Shown: in pieces, positions 8,112 to 15,772 of the stretch
Position numbering within the stretch: position 1 is the stretch's first letter
Layout: every line of letters starts with the position of its first letter
From: an uncultured Flavobacteriales bacterium
Lineage (GTDB): Bacteria > Bacteroidota > Bacteroidia > Flavobacteriales_E > Vicingaceae
Direction of reading: 5' to 3'
Assembly (NCBI GenBank): GCA_937925525.1
Contig: CALALS010000186.1
Span: 1 to 26,372 of the forward strand
DNA length: 26,372 nucleotides
Notes under the pieces: model-generated
What the model saw: only the letters and a program-made list of their open reading frames with translations
Told to the model about the DNA's origin: nothing
The model's database searches: none
Position numbers and translations under genes: made by a program

Positions 8112-9029
8112 CTAACTAATCCATTTTATCCTTTCCTTATCTGAAATGCTTTTAGGTATCAAAAGTAAATCACAGGGGTTTTTCTTGTTTAAATCAAGAG
8201 TAGTAAACTTAGTGGTACGTGTAGAAGTTATTTTTTGCTCGTAAATATGATAATTTAATGCTGAAAAGAAATCTAAGACTTCGGTCATGCTAACGCCATA
8301 CTGAGGAATAAAGAACGAGTTAAACTCTCCATATATAATAGGCTGATGCTTTTTTATAAATTCTTTAGCACCTCTTAAAAAAAACACTTCATACCCTTCA
8401 ACATCAATTTTTATAAAATCACAACGATTCAGTTTTTTAATGCTTTCAAAATCATCAAGTTTTTTCATTTCAATCTTTTGAGTTCGTTTTTCATTTTTTG
8501 AATTAAAACTGCCATCTACTACAAAAGCATTGCTTGAACTACCCGCTTCAGTAATCGAAATTTCATACGTATCATTTTTTTCACCTAAACCAAAATTTAA
8601 CGGGTGAACATATTCTTTTAGGTCATTTGCCTCAATGTTTTTTAATAAACTAGAATAATTTGAATCTACAGGTTCAAATGAGAGAACTGTTCCATTAAGT
8701 GTCTTTAACCTCTGTCCAAAACCTATGCTATAGTAACCAATATTGGCACCAATGTCCAGCACAGTCCAATTTTCTTTAAACAATGAACAAAATTTATTTA
8801 GTATTTCATTATCATACTTACCACACCAAAATGCAACGGAGTGTGTATGAGAGCGAACATCAATAAACATTTTTCGATTATCCTTAAGCGAAATATAAAA
8901 TGTAGGATTTTTCCATTTTTTCTTTGGGTTTAATGTCTTTTCAATTAATTTACATATTCTATATTTTCCTTTAAAGTGGAAAGTATTTCTAGATATGTAA
9001 GCAATCCCTTTTAATAAACCCTCAGTCAT
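8112..9029 (-). CDS. FkbM-family SAM-dependent methyltransferase
   Basis: This is a class I methyltransferase of the FkbM type, which O-methylates sugars or other natural-product hydroxyls. From the ATG at 9029 it is 305 residues. The SAM-binding motif VLDIGANIGYYS lies near residues 90-101, an acidic loop end (SFEP) follows, and the FkbM signature FIKIDVEGYEVFFLRGA lies near 206-222. The frame extends upstream to a TTG at 9050, but a TAAATTTG promoter element covers that codon, so the ATG is preferred. It is divergent from the polysaccharide locus and separated from it by 100 bases, so it probably modifies the same glycan; that is inference from position. Confidence 0.88.
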   Translation of the reverse strand: MTEGLLKGIAYISRNTFHFKGKYRICKLIEKTLNPKKKWKNPTFYISLKDNRKMFIDVRSHTHSVAFWCGKYDNEILNKFCSLFKENWTVLDIGANIGYYSIGFGQRLKTLNGTVLSFEPVDSNYSSLLKNIEANDLKEYVHPLNFGLGEKNDTYEISITEAGSSSNAFVVDGSFNSKNEKRTQKIEMKKLDDFESIKKLNRCDFIKIDVEGYEVFFLRGAKEFIKKHQPIIYGEFNSFFIPQYGVSMTEVLDFFSALNYHIYEQKITSTRTTKFTTLDLNKKNPCDLLLIPKSISDKERIKWIS

Positions 9030-9047
9030 TTTTGCAGATAATAAACA

Positions 9048-9055
9048 CAAATTTA
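9048..9055 (-). promoter_or_regulatory. -7 promoter element of the FkbM-type gene
   Basis: TAAATTTG on the minus strand matches TAnnTTTG and ends 18 bases before the ATG at 9029. There is no obvious -33 TTTG. It overlaps the alternative TTG start at 9050 and argues against that start. Confidence 0.45.
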
Positions 9056-9090
9056 AAAATTAATACTTCTTTATTTAGATTAATGGGTTA

Positions 9091-9104
9091 CGAAATAAAT
9101 TTCG
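9091..9104. promoter_or_regulatory. Palindrome in the divergent spacer before the BY-kinase gene
   Basis: CGAAAT-AA-ATTTCG is an exact inverted repeat with 6-base arms, 26 bases before the BY-kinase ATG. A degenerate -7 (GATATTTG, 9104-9111, first two bases off consensus) begins at its last base. This is where a repressor of the polysaccharide operon could bind, but a palindrome this short in AT-rich DNA may be chance. Confidence 0.25.
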
Positions 9105-9129
9105 ATATTTGTAAATTATCACATTTTTC

Positions 9130-11526
9130 ATGGAGTTAAAGACTAAGGATTCAATAATAGACGGGTTTGATTTTATCAGGTTTTTTAGCACGATATTAAA
9201 GTTTTGGTATTTATTCTTGATTTTTTTGATTGCTTTTGGTTCTTATGCTTGGTATAAAGTGCGATATAGTGTTCCTATATATTCCACTTATACTAAAGTT
9301 CTCATAAAAGATGAATATTCTAACTGGGGTCAGGAAAAGTTTCTTCAAGGGATGGAGCTAGTTAGTCAGAACAATAGATTAACTAATGAGATAGGGTTGC
9401 TTAGCTCTTTCTATATCGTTAAAGATGCTGTTTCTAGAATGGACTACCAGGTTAGTTATTATGATATAGGACACATTAAGAATACTGAACTATATAAGTC
9501 CTCACCTTTTAGAGTAATTTTAGATTCTCTTACTTATAAAAATCAAGTAGGTCTAGGTTATAACTACATCAAATTCGTTAACAATGAATCTTTTTTGTTG
9601 TCAAGAACCAAAGATGGTATTGATAATGGTAAAAAATATAATATAGGTCAGTGGATTGATGTAAACGGAGTTAAGTTTAAGATCATATTCGATGAGAATA
9701 ATTTTTCTTCACGAATAATTGGAGAAAAGCTGTTTTCTTTTGTAATGAATGATTTAAACACATTAGCTAAAATATATCAAAATAGAATTGAGGTTGAAAT
9801 GGAACCCGTTCAATCCACCATTCTAAAAATATCAATTGCCGGTCCAACTATTAATAAAGAGATTGATTATGTAAATGCTTTGATAGCTGCTTATATGGAA
9901 AACTCTGTGCGTGAAAAAAATAAAATAGCTAAGAGTACTATTAAATTTGTTGATGAACAATTAGGAGAAATATCAGCTATTTTGGCCGGTAATGAGGGTA
10001 ATCTGGAAAATTTTAAATCTAACTCTAACTCAAAAAAAATACAGCCAAACCAAGAAGACATATTAATACCTAAATATGATGAACTCTTTTCTAAACTCAT
10101 AAAACTCAAGTTTGAAAAAAAGTACTACGAGTATGCTAAAGAGCAATTAAAGTCTGATGATGATACTGTGATGATAATACCTTCGGTAATAAATCTTGAT
10201 GTAAGGGATGTTTTGTATGTTCAAATATCTAAATTGACAGAATTATACAGAAAAAGAAAAATTTTACAGTTTGAGGTTAAAAAAAACAGTCAATCTTATG
10301 CAGAGCTATTGACACAAATAGATATAAGTAAAAAATTGATTACTGAAGATATAAATTCAAGAATTACACAGACAAATTTTGAAATTGAACAAATCACTAA
10401 TCAACTAGAAGTTGTAGAGGCTAAATTAGATGATTTACCAGCAGCCGAAATGAATCTGATTCGATTACAACGTGATTTTGAGCTAAACAGTGATTTTTAT
10501 AATTATCTTTTGCGTAAAAAGGGTGATGCAAAAATTGCCGAAGCATCTAATGTTTCTGATGCTCAAATTTTGGAAGAGGCAAGTAATTATACGGTAAGTT
10601 TTGTAGGGCCCAATACTACCAAAATATATTATAACTACATGGGGATCGGACTTTTAATTCCTTTTGTATTTGTGTTTATAATCTTCATTTCTAATAACAA
10701 AATAATTAGCAAAGAAGATGTAGTGAGGAATACTGATATTCCAATAGCGGGATTTGTTGGGCATGAGGATTCTAACGAAAACTTAGTGGTTTTTAATAAG
10801 CCAAAATCACCTATCGCAGAATGGTTTAAAATAATTAGGACTAATCTGCAATACATGATACATAACAAAGAAAGGTTTGTAATGTTGATTACCTCATCAA
10901 CTAGTGGTGAAGGAAAAACGTTTACTTCTATCAATTTAGCTTCAGTTTATTCATTGACCGGAAAAAAAACATTATTGATTGGCGCTGATATGAGAAAACC
11001 AAAAATATCTGAGGATTTTGGAATTGAGAATACAGTTGGTCTAAGTAATTGTTTAGTTGGTAATAAAACGTTGGAAGAGGCTATCAATAAAACAAGATTT
11101 GAAAATCTAGACGTGCTTTTATCCGGTCCTATCCCACCAAACCCTGTTGAGCTTCTTTCCGGTGAAAATATAAAACCCATAATGGAGGAATTAAAATCAA
11201 AATATGATGTTATTATAATTGACTCTGCACCTTTTGGATTGGTTGCTGATGCTATGATTTTAATACCTTATGTTGACTCAAGTTTATACTTGGTAAGACA
11301 AAGCTATACTAATATAAATCAAATTAAGATGGTTGATGAAGCATATAAAAAAGGAACGTTAAAGAATATTTCCATTTTAATAAATGATGTAACTACCGGT
11401 AAATTTGGTGGCTATGGATATGGCTACGGTTATGGTTACGGTTATGGCTATGGTTACGGTTATGGCTATTATGGAAGCGACAACAAAAAGAAATCTTTTA
11501 TTCAAAAATTATTGAGAAGGAAATAA
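9130..11526 (+). CDS. wzc: Wzc-like BY-kinase / polysaccharide co-polymerase
   Basis: This is an inner-membrane protein that controls polysaccharide chain length and export through tyrosine autophosphorylation. The 798 residues run: N-terminal Wzz-type domain with a membrane segment near 27-45; a long periplasmic part with coiled-coil stretches (about 260-460); a second membrane segment near 500-522; and a cytoplasmic kinase. Kinase motifs are Walker A SSTSGEGKT (589-597, K596), Walker A' LIGADMRKP (D620) and Walker B VIIIDSAP (D698). The tail (760-782) is nine Tyr-Gly dipeptides then Tyr-Tyr-Gly, 11 tyrosines in all, followed by a basic end. Such tails are the phosphorylation site in BY-kinases, but this one is unusually regular. 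No Wza exporter or matching phosphatase gene is in the window. It is the first gene of the plus-strand locus. Confidence 0.93.
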   Translation: MELKTKDSIIDGFDFIRFFSTILKFWYLFLIFLIAFGSYAWYKVRYSVPIYSTYTKVLIKDEYSNWGQEKFLQGMELVSQNNRLTNEIGLLSSFYIVKDAVSRMDYQVSYYDIGHIKNTELYKSSPFRVILDSLTYKNQVGLGYNYIKFVNNESFLLSRTKDGIDNGKKYNIGQWIDVNGVKFKIIFDENNFSSRIIGEKLFSFVMNDLNTLAKIYQNRIEVEMEPVQSTILKISIAGPTINKEIDYVNALIAAYMENSVREKNKIAKSTIKFVDEQLGEISAILAGNEGNLENFKSNSNSKKIQPNQEDILIPKYDELFSKLIKLKFEKKYYEYAKEQLKSDDDTVMIIPSVINLDVRDVLYVQISKLTELYRKRKILQFEVKKNSQSYAELLTQIDISKKLITEDINSRITQTNFEIEQITNQLEVVEAKLDDLPAAEMNLIRLQRDFELNSDFYNYLLRKKGDAKIAEASNVSDAQILEEASNYTVSFVGPNTTKIYYNYMGIGLLIPFVFVFIIFISNNKIISKEDVVRNTDIPIAGFVGHEDSNENLVVFNKPKSPIAEWFKIIRTNLQYMIHNKERFVMLITSSTSGEGKTFTSINLASVYSLTGKKTLLIGADMRKPKISEDFGIENTVGLSNCLVGNKTLEEAINKTRFENLDVLLSGPIPPNPVELLSGENIKPIMEELKSKYDVIIIDSAPFGLVADAMILIPYVDSSLYLVRQSYTNINQIKMVDEAYKKGTLKNISILINDVTTGKFGGYGYGYGYGYGYGYGYGYGYYGSDNKKKSFIQKLLRRK
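11434..11469 (+). repeat. 18-base perfect tandem duplication encoding the Tyr-Gly tail
   Basis: GGTTACGGTTATGGCTAT occurs twice in direct succession (11434-11451 and 11452-11469), inside a longer array (11408-11475) of hexamers of the form GG(T/C/A)TA(T/C). All units are multiples of six bases, so gain or loss keeps the reading frame and changes the number of tyrosines. Confidence 0.85.
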
Positions 11527-11820
11527 GTGAAATGAAAGTCTTTTTTAATTACTTTCTACAATCTATTATTTAATGAGCCTAACAGAAAAGTAGGATATAG
11601 TAATTAAGCTAAAAAAAGATTATTTGATGTTAAATTAAAACTAGTCTATGATTACCAGTGCTTATATCATATTTGTTAAAAAAGGTGTAGTAACGCTTAT
11701 GTATTTAGGTTCTGTATCGTTTTTTATAGAACATTTAATGACTATGGCAGTCAATCAAAAAAAAACAAAGTTAAAAGGTGCAATTTTAGTTAATTAACTT
11801 ATTCATTTTATAATTCTCTT
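11527..11820 (+). other. 294-base spacer between BY-kinase and flippase genes
   Basis: This is by far the longest gap in the plus-strand locus; the others are 18 bases or less. It contains no TAnnTTTG match. It holds an RNA hairpin, GTTCTGTA (11709-11716) with TATAGAAC (11725-11732), 8 pairs including one G-U; a run of nine A (11757-11765); a 12-base palindrome AGTTAATTAACT (11788-11799); and a 49-codon open frame at 11648-11797. It may be an untranslated leader controlling the downstream genes, or the scar of a lost gene. Confidence 0.4.
11648..11797 (+). CDS. Possible 49-residue small protein
   Basis: The open frame runs from ATG at 11648 to TAA at 11797. The product starts MITSAYIIFVKKGVVTLMYL, has a hydrophobic middle (LGSVSFFIEHLM) and a basic end (NQKKTKLKG). 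It fills half of the otherwise empty spacer before the flippase gene. I do not recognise it, no ribosome-binding signal is evident, and an open frame of this length can arise by chance in AT-rich DNA. Confidence 0.2.
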   Translation: MITSAYIIFVKKGVVTLMYLGSVSFFIEHLMTMAVNQKKTKLKGAILVN

Positions 11821-13260
11821 ATGTCTCTCAGAAAAAGTGCATTATCTGGTATTTTTTGGACATTTATCCAACAGGTAAGTACTCAAGGGATATCATTTAT
11901 AGTATCTATTATACTTGCTAGACTTCTTTTGCCTGAGGAGTTTGGCTTAATTGCACTTTTGTCGGTTTTTATGGCACTAGGAAATGTATTGATTAACAGT
12001 GGTATGAGTCAGTCTCTAATTCGTACGACCAATCCCACTCAAGAAGATTACTCAACAGTTTTCTTTTTTAATATGCTAATAAGTGTGTTTATCTATGTTT
12101 TGATGTTTTTACTATCTCCACTTATTGCAAAGTTTTATAACGAACCGATATTAATCGATATCATTCGAATTTACTGTCTGATTTTTATCATTAATTCTTT
12201 ATCAGTAATTCAATATACAAAACTGACAAAAGAGCTCAACTTTAGAAAACAAATGATAATATCAATACCTTCATTGATATTAGGAAGTTCTGTGGGTATC
12301 TTTATGGCTTTTCATGGTTATGGAGTATGGAGTTTAGTATGGAGCGGTTTAATAAAATCCGCTGCATTATCAATGCAATTGTGGTTGTTTACAAAGTGGA
12401 AACCTGCTTTTGTTTTTAGTAAAGAAAAAATTAAATATCATTTTAATTTTGGCTATAAATTATCGATTGCAGCAATTATCGATTCACTTTTTTCTGACAT
12501 TTATACTATCATTATTGGTAAAATGTATAATCCAATTTATGTTGGTTTCTATAATAGGGCAAACACATTAAAACAATACCCAACTAAGAATTTTACAACA
12601 GTACTCAATCAGGTTACTTTTCCATTATTTAGTAAAATCCAAGACGACAATGACCAATTAAAAAATGCGTATAAAAAAATAATGCAAATGGCCGCTTTTT
12701 TAATTGCACCAACCCTGTTAATTATGGCAGCATTGGCTGAGCCGTTATTTCGTTTTTTATTAACTGAAAAATGGCTTCCAGCGGTACCTTACTTTCAAAT
12801 ATTGTGTATGGGTAGTTTATTTAATCCAATCAGTGTTTATAACCTAAATATTATTACTGTTAAAGGGAGGAGTGATTTGCATTTAAAACTATCAATTGTT
12901 AAAAAAATTGTATTGTTAATATTTATTTTTGGTTCTATTAAGTGGGGAATTTATGGGTTGTTACTTGCTCAAATACCACTTTCTGTTGCCGGGTTTTTCC
13001 TAAACGGGTGGTATAGTAAACAATTAATAAATTATTCATCACTAGAACAGTTGAAGGACATATCATTGACAATCATACTGGCTTTTATATCTGGAGCTAT
13101 AGTTTGGTATATTGATAACTATTTATTAAAATTATTTTTTAACGATATTATTCGTTTGTTAACAGGCACTTTTGTGGGGTGTTTATTTTATGGCGCAATC
13201 TCATATTTGTTTAAATTTGAGGCATTAATAGAGCTTAAATCCATTGTATTTAAAAAATAG
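11821..13260 (+). CDS. Wzx-type polysaccharide flippase (WzxC/TuaB family)
   Basis: This is a multi-pass inner-membrane transporter that flips lipid-linked oligosaccharide units to the periplasm. The 479 residues are a typical length, with about 12-14 hydrophobic segments from residue 15 to near the C-terminus. The N-terminal stretch SGIFWTFIQQVSTQGISFIV and the segment ARLLLPEEFGLIALLSVF are characteristic of the WzxC/TuaB branch of the MOP superfamily, as are FYNRANTLKQYP and FPLFSKIQDD mid-protein. It is the first of the tightly packed genes. Its partner polymerase (Wzy) is not seen in the window and is presumably further right. Confidence 0.9.
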   Translation: MSLRKSALSGIFWTFIQQVSTQGISFIVSIILARLLLPEEFGLIALLSVFMALGNVLINSGMSQSLIRTTNPTQEDYSTVFFFNMLISVFIYVLMFLLSPLIAKFYNEPILIDIIRIYCLIFIINSLSVIQYTKLTKELNFRKQMIISIPSLILGSSVGIFMAFHGYGVWSLVWSGLIKSAALSMQLWLFTKWKPAFVFSKEKIKYHFNFGYKLSIAAIIDSLFSDIYTIIIGKMYNPIYVGFYNRANTLKQYPTKNFTTVLNQVTFPLFSKIQDDNDQLKNAYKKIMQMAAFLIAPTLLIMAALAEPLFRFLLTEKWLPAVPYFQILCMGSLFNPISVYNLNIITVKGRSDLHLKLSIVKKIVLLIFIFGSIKWGIYGLLLAQIPLSVAGFFLNGWYSKQLINYSSLEQLKDISLTIILAFISGAIVWYIDNYLLKLFFNDIIRLLTGTFVGCLFYGAISYLFKFEALIELKSIVFKK

Positions 13261-13267
13261 CTACTAA

Positions 13268-13954
13268 ATGTTAACCATTTTAAAAAGAATTAGATTAAAA
13301 ATCAGGTTCTTATATAAGAAGTTTCGTATTAGAAATCGTACAAAATATTTTTGTATAGGCAATAATAAAACAGGGACAACTTCTGTAAAGCAAGTCTTTA
13401 TTGATTTAGGCTTTGTAGTTGCAAACCAATTTAATGCAGAATTATTAATGGATAATTATTTTGATAAAGACTTTGATCCTATTATAGACTTCTGCAAAAC
13501 TGGTGAGTTTTTTCAGGATGTTCCTTTCAGTTGCCCTAATACTTTTCGATTTCTAGACAAGGCATATCCAAACAGCAAATTTATACTGACCGTTAGGGAT
13601 AGTTCTACGCAATGGTATAACTCTTTAATCAGATTTCATTCTAAGTTATATGGAGACGGTAAAATACCTACTGTTGAAATGCTAAAAAAAGTTGATTATG
13701 TTTACCCTGGTTGGACATGGAATACAATTAAAAAAATGCATAATATTACAGAAAATGATGATCCTTACAATAAAGAGATGCTTATTTCATATTATGAGAA
13801 TCATAACAAAGACGTTTTAGAATATTTTAAAGACAGACCTAACGATTTATTGGTATTAAATGTATCAGATAAAAGAAGCTATCAAAAGCTTGCAAAATTT
13901 ATTGGTATAAAAGTAGATGGTAAAGCAGAATTTCCTTGGGAGAATAAAACATAA
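13268..13954 (+). CDS. Sulfotransferase-family protein (first of two)
   Basis: The 228-residue protein has the two PAPS-binding elements of the sulfotransferase P-loop fold. The 5'-phosphosulfate loop is IGNNKTGTTSVKQVF (about residues 30-44) and the 3'-phosphate motif is FILTVRDSSTQWYNS (about 105-119). It would transfer sulfate from PAPS to a hydroxyl of the glycan. A basic N-terminus (KRIRLKIRFLYKKFRIRNR) could lie against the membrane. It starts 7 bases after the flippase gene and ends 7 bases before the aminotransferase gene, so it is co-transcribed. No PAPS-forming genes are in the window. It shares the fold and both motifs with the protein at 22251-22952 but is otherwise quite different. 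Confidence 0.8.
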   Translation: MLTILKRIRLKIRFLYKKFRIRNRTKYFCIGNNKTGTTSVKQVFIDLGFVVANQFNAELLMDNYFDKDFDPIIDFCKTGEFFQDVPFSCPNTFRFLDKAYPNSKFILTVRDSSTQWYNSLIRFHSKLYGDGKIPTVEMLKKVDYVYPGWTWNTIKKMHNITENDDPYNKEMLISYYENHNKDVLEYFKDRPNDLLVLNVSDKRSYQKLAKFIGIKVDGKAEFPWENKT

Positions 13955-13961
13955 ACTATAA

Positions 13962-15074
13962 ATGAAACCTATATATGTAACAAAACCGTCACTTCCTCCT
14001 ATGGATGAATTTCAAGATGCTCTTAATAAGATCTGGAGTTCAGAATACATAACTAATTCAGGGCCGTTTCATAAACAGTTGGAAGAAGAATTAGCTAAGT
14101 ATTTAGAAGTTGAATTCATTTCTGTATTTTCTAATGGGACTTTAGCATTGATTACAGCACTTCAAGCATTAAATATTAAAGGAGAGGTAATTACCTCTCC
14201 TTATAGCTTTGTTGCAACCACTAATTCACTAATTTGGAATGGAATAAAGCCTGTATTTGCTGATATAAACAATAATGATTGTAATATAAATTTAGCGTCT
14301 ATAGAAAGGGCTATAACAAAAGATACTACAGCTATTATGCCTGTGCACGTATATGGTACACCTTGTGAAGTTGAGAAGATAGCCTCTTTAGCTGAAGAAT
14401 ATGACTTAAAAGTTATATATGATGCTGCCCATGCCTTTGGTGTTAACTATAAGGGGCAACCTATTTTAAATTATGGAGATTTGTCTATTTTGAGTTTTCA
14501 TGCCACAAAGGTTTATAACACGATTGAAGGAGGAGCTATAATTAGTCATTCTAAGGAAATGAAAACTAAGATAGATAACCTTAAAAACTTTGGAATTATT
14601 GATGAATTAACGGTTGTTGACTCGGGCATAAATGCTAAAATGAATGAAGTACAAGCTGCTTACGGATTATTAAATTTAAAGTACATCGATAGTAATATTA
14701 AAAAACGTAGTAAAGCTCATCAGAAATATACGTCTTTGTTAAGAGATGTTAAAGGAGTATCGCTTCTTGATATTTCTTATGTAGAAAACTATAATTACGG
14801 CTACTACCCCATTTTTATAGATAAACAGTACCCTCTAACAAGAGACCAATTGTATGATTTATTGATGGAAAATAATATTTATACTCGTAGATACTTTTAC
14901 CCTTTAATTTCTGATTTTCCTATATATTCATCTATTGCTTCAGCAAATAGAAATAACCTTCCTAACGCTGTTAAAGCAACAGAATCCGTATTATGCTTAC
15001 CAATGTATGCCGATATCGAAAATTCTACCATTGAAGTAATTGTCAACCATATTAAAAATCCAACAAAATTATGA
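13962..15074 (+). CDS. DegT/DnrJ/EryC1 sugar aminotransferase (VioA/FdtB-like)
   Basis: This PLP-dependent enzyme transfers an amino group, usually from glutamate, to a nucleotide-linked keto-sugar. The 370 residues are standard. Visible motifs are FSNGTLALITALQAL (PLP phosphate region), YDAAHAFGV (D154, H157) and SFHATKVYNTIEGGA, in which K183 forms the Schiff base. The SFHATK.(Y/F)NT.EGGA form is the one I associate with VioA, FdtB and QdtB aminotransferases, which act on dTDP-4-keto or 3-keto 6-deoxyhexoses. The likely product is a dTDP-amino-dideoxyhexose such as Qui4N. The gene overlaps the WbqC-like gene by ATGA at 15071-15074. The genes that would make the keto-sugar (RmlA/B-like) are not in the window. 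Confidence 0.92.
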   Translation: MKPIYVTKPSLPPMDEFQDALNKIWSSEYITNSGPFHKQLEEELAKYLEVEFISVFSNGTLALITALQALNIKGEVITSPYSFVATTNSLIWNGIKPVFADINNNDCNINLASIERAITKDTTAIMPVHVYGTPCEVEKIASLAEEYDLKVIYDAAHAFGVNYKGQPILNYGDLSILSFHATKVYNTIEGGAIISHSKEMKTKIDNLKNFGIIDELTVVDSGINAKMNEVQAAYGLLNLKYIDSNIKKRSKAHQKYTSLLRDVKGVSLLDISYVENYNYGYYPIFIDKQYPLTRDQLYDLLMENNIYTRRYFYPLISDFPIYSSIASANRNNLPNAVKATESVLCLPMYADIENSTIEVIVNHIKNPTKL

Positions 15075-15772
15075 AGGTAGCAATAATGCAGCCTTATATA
15101 TTTCCTTACATAGGTTATTTCCAATTAATAAACGCTGTTGATGTATTTGTGTTTTATGATGATGTGAATTTTATTAAAAAAGGTTGGATTAATAGAAATC
15201 AAATACTTGTTAATGAAAAAGCCAATTTATTTAGTGTGCCGTTATCAAAAGTTTCCCAAAACAAGTTAATCAATGAAATTAAATTAGCTATTGATGAAAA
15301 ATGGATAAAACAATTTTACAATACGATTGAACACAGCTATAGAAGGGCACCGTTTTATCAAGATACCTTTGAGCTTATCCATTATGTATTTGAAGGTAAA
15401 CACCAAACTATTGCAGATCTTACAATAAAAAGTATTGAACAAATTTCAAAATATCTTAATATCTCGACCATATTTGAAAGGAGTTTCGAAAAATATGCCG
15501 ACACAAAAGGTATGGAAAAAGCCGACCGTTTAATTAAGATAAGTCAATTATGTGGGGCGAGTGAATACATTAATCCATCAGGGGGACAGAAGCTATATAA
15601 CAAACAATATTTTAAAAAACACCATATCGATTTGTTTTTTATTCAAAATAAAATAGTGTCATATCCACAATTTGCTGCTAACTTTGTAGGTGGTTTGTCA
15701 ATTATTGATGTATTAATGTTCAATTCAAAGGAACACATAAAGGACATGTTAACTGAATATATTTTAGTTTAA
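15071..15772 (+). CDS. WbqC-like family protein
   Basis: The 233-residue protein shows the WbqC signature: the start KVAIMQPYIFPYIGYFQLI, then VFYDDVNFIKKGWINRNQIL, and late in the protein SGGQKLYNKQYF. It is cytoplasmic and full length for the family. WbqC proteins occur in O-antigen loci, and the namesake comes, as I recall, from the E. coli O121 / Shigella dysenteriae 7 locus, whose O-antigen contains an N-acylaminoacylated 4-amino-4,6-dideoxyglucose. The biochemical role has not been settled to my knowledge. The start overlaps the aminotransferase stop by four bases, and the stop directly abuts the ATG of the adenylating ligase. That tight packing suggests a step between amino-sugar formation and acylation; this is inference. 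Confidence 0.85.
   Translation: MKVAIMQPYIFPYIGYFQLINAVDVFVFYDDVNFIKKGWINRNQILVNEKANLFSVPLSKVSQNKLINEIKLAIDEKWIKQFYNTIEHSYRRAPFYQDTFELIHYVFEGKHQTIADLTIKSIEQISKYLNISTIFERSFEKYADTKGMEKADRLIKISQLCGASEYINPSGGQKLYNKQYFKKHHIDLFFIQNKIVSYPQFAANFVGGLSIIDVLMFNSKEHIKDMLTEYILV

Noticed and set aside
9030..9050. TTG start at 9050 for the FkbM-type methyltransferase
   Set aside because: The codon overlaps a TAAATTTG promoter element, and an ATG seven codons later gives a complete protein.
10635..11180. Two minus-strand frames of 99 and 77 codons in the BY-kinase gene
   Set aside because: They are antisense to the kinase domain, whose Walker motifs fix the true frame; no independent signal supports them.
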